NCBI GenBank assembly: GCA_026397035.1
Contig: JAPLVQ010000170.1
Coordinates: forward strand, 1,733 to 19,010
DNA: 17,278 nucleotides
Direction of reading: 5' to 3'
From: Candidatus Iainarchaeum sp.
GTDB taxonomy: Archaea; Iainarchaeota; Iainarchaeia; Iainarchaeales; JAAZKV01
The notes under the pieces are model-generated. The model searched no databases and had not been told where the DNA came from. It saw only the letters and a program-made list of their open reading frames with translations. Position numbers and translations under genes: made by a program. Shown here piece by piece: positions 13,048 through 17,278 of the stretch; the stretch's first letter is position 1; every line of letters starts with the position of its first letter.

Positions 13048-13734
13048 ATGCCGCGTGGAATTGGGAGGGAAAGGATTTTTCACAGCAGAAAACGTTTTTT
13101 AACTGCTTTAGTGAATTCTGTTTTAGAAGGGAAAAAGCGTGAAAAGATTAGCCGGGATTTGAGACTTATTGAGCTTGTCCCGCAAAGGCAATTAGTTGTT
13201 AAGGATCATCCAGGAGGTTTATTGGCTTCGCAAGAACTATTTGCCTTCATGAAAAAGAATTCAAAGCAAAAGAATTTTTCGCTCGTACCGGTAAAAGGTG
13301 TTGTTACTGTGCAAGAAAATAATTTGATATCAGAGGTGGTTGTTCAGCGTTATTTTGAGAGGCCTTCAATTCAAGAATTAATGATTTTTCTTAATCCTAA
13401 AAGATTCTCAAAAGAAAATAGCGTAGCACTTCCTAGTGTAATGTCATATGTGGGGCCGCTTGCCATAAAGTATTGCAAGCGTCTTTTAGAAAAATATCCT
13501 TTGATAACGTATAAAAAAGTTAATGCTGCCCGTGCTGAGTTAATGCGTGACTTAAGCCGTTCACCGCAGGCAACATATGCAAAGTTTGATTCTAGTAATT
13601 ATTTGGTGTTTGGTTTTGATGAGAAAAGCCGTTCACCGCAGGCAACATATGCAAAGTTTGATTCTAGTAATTATTTGGTGTTTGGTTTTGATGAGAAGCG
13701 TGGTGTTCCAAAAATAGGGGTTATTGATTTATGA
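13048..13734 (+). CDS. Unknown protein, paralogue 1, with internal 24-residue duplication
   Basis: 228 residues, not recognised. A basic N-terminus is followed by SLVPVKGVVTVQ, VVVQRYFERPSIQELMIFL and the C-terminal NYLVFGFDEKRGVPKIGVIDL-stop pattern, all with counterparts in the next gene. The alpha/beta pattern with a hinge-like QRYFERPSIQEL and an N...IGVIDL ending is reminiscent of a kinase-like fold ending at the DFG-equivalent aspartate, but no HxD catalytic loop is present; this is a hypothesis. Residues from about 170 carry a perfect repeat of 24 residues (SRSPQATYAKFDSSNYLVFG plus FDEK), from a 72-bp DNA duplication. An AGGTG Shine-Dalgarno site lies five bases before the ATG. Confidence 0.65.
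   Translation: MPRGIGRERIFHSRKRFLTALVNSVLEGKKREKISRDLRLIELVPQRQLVVKDHPGGLLASQELFAFMKKNSKQKNFSLVPVKGVVTVQENNLISEVVVQRYFERPSIQELMIFLNPKRFSKENSVALPSVMSYVGPLAIKYCKRLLEKYPLITYKKVNAARAELMRDLSRSPQATYAKFDSSNYLVFGFDEKSRSPQATYAKFDSSNYLVFGFDEKRGVPKIGVIDL
13554..13697 (+). repeat. Perfect in-frame 72-bp tandem duplication in a coding gene
   Basis: Bases 13554-13625 and 13626-13697 are identical at every position; the match stops at once on both sides. It adds exactly 24 codons. The paralogous next gene has only one copy of the corresponding segment. Confidence 0.97.
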
Positions 13735-13756
13735 TTTATAAAGTGAAAAAGTTAAT

Positions 13757-13764
13757 TTATAAAC
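13757..13764 (+). promoter_or_regulatory. TATA-like box before paralogue 2
   Basis: TTTATAAA centred near 13760 predicts a start of transcription near 13787 and a leader of about 34 bases, which contains the AAAGGAG Shine-Dalgarno site at 13806-13812, eight bases before the ATG. Confidence 0.5.
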
Positions 13765-13820
13765 CGCAAAAGTTTTTGTATTTGTTTTTGTGGATAATTG
13801 TGATGAAAGGAGTTGTGTGA

Positions 13821-14540
13821 ATGTTAAGAGTGAAGCCGATTCTTAGAGCCAAGCTGGGGCTTAAGCGTTATGAAAGGATAAAGCAGAGGAAGAACATAAA
13901 GTATGGCAAGCCTTTTGTGAGGACTGTTTTAAGGGCGGTAAGTGGGGAAATACCTTTTAAGTATGTTAATCACGATGACAGGTATCTCTTAGTATCAGAG
14001 AAAGGTATTAAGCGTGATGGAAAAGATATTGTGTTAAAGAATGGTGGCTGGCATGGAAAAGATATTGAACTTAGAGATGCCCAGAATTTTTCAAGGTTTT
14101 TGAAGGAGAAGGCGAAAGAGTTGAATTTCGAAGTGGTTGGTATAAAGAGTCTTGTTGTTTCTTCCCCAACTAAAGTAATTTATGTTGCTCAAAAGTATTA
14201 TCGCAGACCTTCGCTTGGTTCCTTAATATATTTATTAAAGAGAAAAAAACTTCTTTCTCAAGTACAAGACCTTTTTACGGGGCAAATTGGTGTAGAAAAG
14301 GAAGCGCTTGCTAATCCAAGTATTGCATATTCAGCGGATTTTGTAAGAAAAAATCCTTCAGTAACTTTAGAGAGCGTGCGTGAGCTGAAGAAATCTATTG
14401 AAAAGCAATTTAATGATTTTCATGCAATACACATAATTGGCGTAAAGAGTTATATTTATCGTTTTTCATCAAATAATATTCTAATTTTTGGTGTTGATAA
14501 AAAAACTGGAAGGTTCAAGATTGGTATTGTTGATTTGTGA
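13821..14540 (+). CDS. Unknown protein, paralogue 2
   Basis: 239 residues, not recognised. It is a divergent paralogue of the preceding gene: YVAQKYYRRPSLGSLIYLL matches VVVQRYFERPSIQELMIFL, and the ending NNILIFGVDKKTGRFKIGIVDL minus its last residues matches the same region, with the stop right after IVDL. The N-terminus is very basic (MLRVKPILRAKLGLKRYERI). As in paralogue 1, the order lysine-bearing strand (KDIVLK), helix (AQNFSRFLKEKAKEL), hinge-like segment, N-I-L and I-V-D resembles a protein-kinase-like fold without the catalytic HxD; low certainty. It has its own promoter-like box and an AAAGGAG ribosome-binding site. The pair may be a lineage-specific family. Confidence 0.65.
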   Translation: MLRVKPILRAKLGLKRYERIKQRKNIKYGKPFVRTVLRAVSGEIPFKYVNHDDRYLLVSEKGIKRDGKDIVLKNGGWHGKDIELRDAQNFSRFLKEKAKELNFEVVGIKSLVVSSPTKVIYVAQKYYRRPSLGSLIYLLKRKKLLSQVQDLFTGQIGVEKEALANPSIAYSADFVRKNPSVTLESVRELKKSIEKQFNDFHAIHIIGVKSYIYRFSSNNILIFGVDKKTGRFKIGIVDL

Positions 14541-14587
14541 ACTTGTTGTCCCGCCTTTTTTGATGCGAAGATTTTACCAGCACAACT

Positions 14588-14596
14588 ATTAAATAC
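14588..14596 (+). promoter_or_regulatory. TATA-like box of the acidic membrane protein gene
   Basis: ATTAAATAC centred near 14591, 26 bases before the ATG at 14617; leaderless fit. Confidence 0.5.
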
Positions 14597-14616
14597 CTCT
14601 TTTTCCTTCTTCTAAC

Positions 14617-15420
14617 ATGGTCAAAAAGAAGAAACTTGCTAGGAAGCGTTTTGCTGCTAAAAAATTTATTAGAGAGCGTGATTTTGAAGAAGAGTATTCT
14701 GCGCGTAATGATAAACGCAGCTTTTTTGCGAGAAATAGTGATGTTTTGCGTGATGTTCCAAAGGTTCAGACAAGAGTAAAGACTTTCATTGTGGAAAAAC
14801 CTATTATTATTCATGATAAGCCTCAGCATGTAAATATTTCTAGTTCAGAGGATTCAAAGAGAAATGTTTTTGATTCGCGCTTGAGTAAATATTCAAAAAG
14901 CAAGCGAAGAAAAGGGTTTGAGGATGAAGATTTTGGCGCGGCAAGCGGCGCGGAGAAAGAATTCGCGGAGGACGAGTCGCTTGAGGGTTCGGAAGAAGAA
15001 TTAAATGAAAATATGAAGGGTGAGCGAAAGTCTGCCAATAAAGAGCTTGATGAGTTTGGTGATAATGGTGTTACTAATGATGAGTTTGGGAATGAAGAAG
15101 GACTTAGCGAAGGAGAAGGCGAAGTTGAGGGTTCTAGCGAATTTTCTGAAACTGGGGAAGAGGATTTATCTGCCGAAGAGAGTGGAGTTTCTCAAGGTGG
15201 GCATTCGCGTAGCAGGGGTTTGTTTGTTAATGTCTGGTGGAAGAAAGCGCTTTTGTGGTCGGTTCTGGTTTGGGTTTTTATTTTGCTTTTAGAGTTTGCG
15301 ATGCAGGCTATAAAACTTGTGGAAGTTGATTTGTCGCGCCAGTGGTGGTTTTTGCTTGCGGGTTTAATTGTGCTTTCAATGATTTATTTTAAGTTCCTTG
15401 ACAGAAAAGTTGGTTTTTGA
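14617..15420 (+). CDS. Acidic low-complexity protein with two C-terminal membrane helices
   Basis: 267 residues, not recognised. It begins with a basic stretch (MVKKKKLARKRFAAKKFIRE), continues through a mixed, Ser/Arg/Lys-rich region, then a long acidic, probably disordered segment (about 100-190; Glu, Ser, Gly-rich), and ends with two membrane helices (about 211-232 and 243-260) with the short loop KLVEVDLSRQWW between them. The large N-terminal part is probably cytoplasmic, with both termini on the same side, by the positive-inside rule. A membrane-tethered scaffold or binding protein is possible, but nothing identifies it. The start is supported by a leaderless-type promoter. Confidence 0.65.
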   Translation: MVKKKKLARKRFAAKKFIRERDFEEEYSARNDKRSFFARNSDVLRDVPKVQTRVKTFIVEKPIIIHDKPQHVNISSSEDSKRNVFDSRLSKYSKSKRRKGFEDEDFGAASGAEKEFAEDESLEGSEEELNENMKGERKSANKELDEFGDNGVTNDEFGNEEGLSEGEGEVEGSSEFSETGEEDLSAEESGVSQGGHSRSRGLFVNVWWKKALLWSVLVWVFILLLEFAMQAIKLVEVDLSRQWWFLLAGLIVLSMIYFKFLDRKVGF

Positions 15421-15521
15421 AGAAATGATTTTTAGTTGGTTTTGAATTTTGGTTTATTGTGAGTTTGATTTGTTCCGCGTTTGGTATTTTTTAAAATAGT
15501 TTATTAATATTCTGGAAGTGG

Positions 15522-15896
15522 GTGTTTGTGAAAGAAAATATTACAAAATTTAGTGTTGTTTGGGGAAAAATTTCTTTTGACGGTACAGAGTTAAAGGATA
15601 TTGTTTTTGTTGAAGGGAGGGTTCATCAGAGGAATTATCAACTACTTGAGAAAAAGTATGGTACTACGCATATTGTTGATGCTGATGAGGCTAGAGAGCT
15701 TTTGAAGGGAGCGCCTTGGGAAGTAATTGTGGGGAATGGTTTTGAGAGTGTGTTAAAGCTCACGCCGGATGCTGAAGTTTTATTAAAACAAAGAAGTGCT
15801 CTTATTGTTCTTCCAACCGACCAAGCGGTCGCGCGCCTTAATGATGCTATTAAGCGCGGGGTTAAAGTCAGTGCGTTAATTCATGTCACTTGCTGA
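15522..15896 (+). CDS. Mth938-like domain protein (DUF498 family)
   Basis: 124 residues matching the Mth938/NDUFAF3-like fold: an N-terminal strand pair with GKISFDGTELKDIVF, the central PWEVIVGNGFESVLKLTPDA and the diagnostic C-terminal ALIVLPTDQAVARLNDAI followed by GVKVSALIHVTC. Archaeal members are small, single-domain and of unknown function. The start is GTG 15522, or GTG 15528 six bases later. An AT-rich box (TTAAAATA, 15491-15498) lies 27 bases before 15522, while GGGTG upstream could serve as a Shine-Dalgarno for 15528. Convergent with the glutaredoxin gene. Confidence 0.85.
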   Translation: MFVKENITKFSVVWGKISFDGTELKDIVFVEGRVHQRNYQLLEKKYGTTHIVDADEARELLKGAPWEVIVGNGFESVLKLTPDAEVLLKQRSALIVLPTDQAVARLNDAIKRGVKVSALIHVTC

Positions 15897-15947
15897 ATTA
15901 GAAAAGTCCTAATTTTAATTTCTAAAGAAAATCCGCTTTTAATTATT

Positions 15948-15984
15948 AAAAAGGACTAGTTTTAATCTTTAAAGAAGTCCTTTT
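15948..15984. terminator. Bidirectional hairpin terminator between convergent genes
   Basis: AAAAGGACT (15949-15957) pairs perfectly with AGTCCTTTT (15976-15984), nine pairs with an 18-base loop, and has a T-run on the 3' side in both directions. A third copy of AAGTCCT (15904-15910) can pair with the same left arm. It separates the Mth938-like and glutaredoxin genes. Confidence 0.5.
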
Positions 15985-15986
15985 GT

Positions 15987-16235
15987 TCATTTTAGAAGTT
16001 TTTTCTTCTTTAATGCGGCTTCTAGTTTTGGTCTGTCAAAGCCGATTATTATTTCGCCGTCAACATCAATTACTGGCACGCCCATCTGTCCGCTTTTTTT
16101 GACCATTTCGCGCGCTTTTTCCTGATCAGTTCCTACGTTAATATCATCATACTCTACTTTTTTTTCTTTCAACCAGTTTTTTGCCATTACACAGTAAGGG
16201 CAGGTTGTCGTTGAATACGCAATTACTTTAGCCAT
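15987..16235 (-). CDS. Glutaredoxin-like thiol-disulfide oxidoreductase
   Basis: 82 residues, a complete small glutaredoxin: the strand KVIAYSTTTCPYC carries the active-site CPYC (12-15), followed by a helix (VMAKNWLKEK), the cis-proline motif GVPVIDVDG (52-60) and the C-terminal GFDRPKLEAAL typical of the family. It reduces disulfides or mixed thiols in the cytoplasm, using a low-molecular-weight thiol or a dedicated reductase; the partner is unknown here. The ATG is preceded by AGGTGG (16243-16248, minus strand) at a seven-base spacing. Confidence 0.9.
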   Translation of the reverse strand: MAKVIAYSTTTCPYCVMAKNWLKEKKVEYDDINVGTDQEKAREMVKKSGQMGVPVIDVDGEIIIGFDRPKLEAALKKKKLLK

Positions 16236-16376
16236 TAATATACCACCTTTAAAGAATTCTTATTGTTTTCCAATATTATATTTATCCTAAACTTGGGTAT
16301 GACTAATCTTAAAGTTAGTTCTTATAAACCCTCGCCCTTGTTTTGGATTATTTTATTATTCAAAATACTTTGGGGG

Positions 16377-16418
16377 TAATTCAAATCCTTTGTGAAGTAA
16401 TTCAAATCCTTCGTGGAA
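16377..16418 (+). repeat. Two tandem 21-bp repeats upstream of the ABC exporter
   Basis: TAATTCAAATCCTTTGTGAA (first 20 bases of unit 1, 16377-16397) is followed directly by TAATTCAAATCCTTCGTGGA (unit 2, 16398-16418), with two differences. They lie 44 bases upstream of the ABC gene, in a spacer (16236-16461) that otherwise holds no convincing gene. Confidence 0.65.
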
Positions 16419-16461
16419 TATTATCTTAAATTAGATAGATAACTATATTTGGGGTGGGTAA

Positions 16462-17278
16462 TTGGTTAAGGAAGAGAAAAATGAAGTGAACTTTAAAGAG
16501 GTTCTTGGAGCGTACTGGTTTATTGTCAAACCTTACTGGCGTTTGCTTGTTTTAGTTACTGTTTGCATGTTTTTTGTTAGTATTAGTAGTGTTGGGGAGA
16601 AGTATATTTTTAAGCTTTTTCTTGATGGTGGAGCAAATTTTTCAAGTAATGTTCTTTCAAAGGATAATTTTATTTCACTGATATATTTGCTTGCAGGCAG
16701 TTTTGTATTTATAATAACCACTAAAGCAATCTTCGGATGGTTGCGTTTTCATTTCATTAATCGTTTTGAAGTCGAAGTGATTTTTGATTTAAAGAAAAAG
16801 TTTTTCATGCATGTACTTAGGCTTTCTCACAAATTTCATTCTACTCATCGTGTCGGGAGCCTGATTTCAAGGCTCACAAGAGGTGCAAGTGCAATAGAAT
16901 CGCTTTCCGACTTTTTTTTATTTAATTGCCTGCCTTTAGGGATGCAATTTACTGTCGTTGCAATTTCATTAATTTACCTTGATTTTTTGATGGTTTTAGT
17001 TATTATTATAGTAATGGCTGCTTTTTTGATTTTTGTTACAGTAATAATGAAGAAGCAGCAAATTGCGCGTGTTGAACTTAATAATAAAGAGGACGAAGAG
17101 AAAGCTGTTATTAGCGATGTTTTTGGAAATTTTGACGCGATAAAATATTTTGGGAAAGAAGCAAGGATTGGAGAAGTTTATTCTTCAATAGTCCGTACTG
17201 TGAGCGATTTGAATTTTAAGTCATGGGGTTATGAGAGGTGGACTGAAGCAGGACAGGCGATTATTGTTGGGGGTGGAG
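16462..17278 (+). CDS. ABC exporter transmembrane domain, 3'-truncated
   Basis: The first 272 residues of an ABC transporter that continues beyond the right window edge. The start is TTG 16462, directly after an in-frame TAA and preceded by GGTGGG; GTG 16486 is an alternative. The visible part holds membrane helices (about 22-38, 70-92, 150-170, 172-192) of an ABCB-type exporter, with intracellular loop features such as FFMHVLRLSHKFHSTHRVGSLISRLTRG minus its middle, and GNFDAIKYFGKEAR just before the third helix pair. The nucleotide-binding domain would lie beyond the edge. Such half-transporters export lipids, peptides or drugs; the substrate is unknown. Confidence 0.8.
   Translation, partial: MVKEEKNEVNFKEVLGAYWFIVKPYWRLLVLVTVCMFFVSISSVGEKYIFKLFLDGGANFSSNVLSKDNFISLIYLLAGSFVFIITTKAIFGWLRFHFINRFEVEVIFDLKKKFFMHVLRLSHKFHSTHRVGSLISRLTRGASAIESLSDFFLFNCLPLGMQFTVVAISLIYLDFLMVLVIIIVMAAFLIFVTVIMKKQQIARVELNNKEDEEKAVISDVFGNFDAIKYFGKEARIGEVYSSIVRTVSDLNFKSWGYERWTEAGQAIIVGGG

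Noticed and set aside
16299..16379. Possible 26-residue hydrophobic small protein upstream of the ABC gene
   Set aside because: The nearest AT-rich box is only about 20 bases from the ATG and there is no Shine-Dalgarno site; its stop runs into the 21-bp repeats. Too weak.

Overview
The window looks like a piece of an archaeal chromosome, AT-rich and densely packed. The archaeal assignment rests on a diphthine synthase (DphB), an archaeal DUF63 membrane protein, a DUF357 protein, a Trm5-type tRNA methyltransferase, a single-domain KaiC-like ATPase, and promoter architecture: many first genes of transcription units have an AT-rich TATA-like box centred about 27 bases upstream of the start codon (leaderless transcripts), while others carry Shine-Dalgarno sequences of the GGTGAT/GGTGG type. 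A low-GC, small-genome lineage such as a DPANN archaeon is possible, but nothing here proves it. I see no rRNA, tRNA or CRISPR array.

Layout. 1-903 is the C-terminal part of a Kef-type cation/proton antiporter with a nucleotide-binding RCK/TrkA-N domain, followed by a strongly folded, hairpin-rich intergenic element (941-1093). A minus-strand block follows: a HExxH metalloprotease-like protein, a single-pass membrane protein, a VOC/glyoxalase-like gene broken by a hairpin-rich insertion, a DUF357 protein and dphB. Then come an unrecognised basic protein (+), a DUF63 membrane protein (-) divergent from a Trm5-type tRNA methyltransferase (+), a fold-type II PLP enzyme (+), adenylate kinase (+), a methyltransferase-like protein with a C-terminal helix-turn-helix region (-), an MBL-fold hydrolase (-), and a KaiC-like ATPase with a small downstream unknown gene (-). 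The right part is mostly plus strand: ScpA, two tandem paralogous unknown proteins, an acidic two-TM protein and a Mth938-like protein, then a glutaredoxin (-) and the start of an ABC exporter (+, cut by the window end).

The most notable observations are structural. (1) The VOC gene is split by 249 bp flanked by TTTAG direct repeats; removing the insert plus one repeat restores a full-length 142-aa reading frame. (2) The insert shares hairpin modules with the intergenic element at 941-1093, suggesting a dispersed palindromic element family. (3) There are two unrelated, perfect tandem duplications of exactly 72 bp: one inside the insert, one in-frame inside a protein gene. (4) Two tandem paralogous genes end in nearly the same motif directly before the stop codon, with a vestige of a third such 3' end just upstream; a degenerate kinase-like fold is one hypothesis for this family.

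Functionally the window is mainly housekeeping (translation factor and tRNA modification, nucleotide metabolism, chromosome segregation, ion transport, redox) mixed with lineage-specific unknowns. It is not an obvious defence or mobile island.
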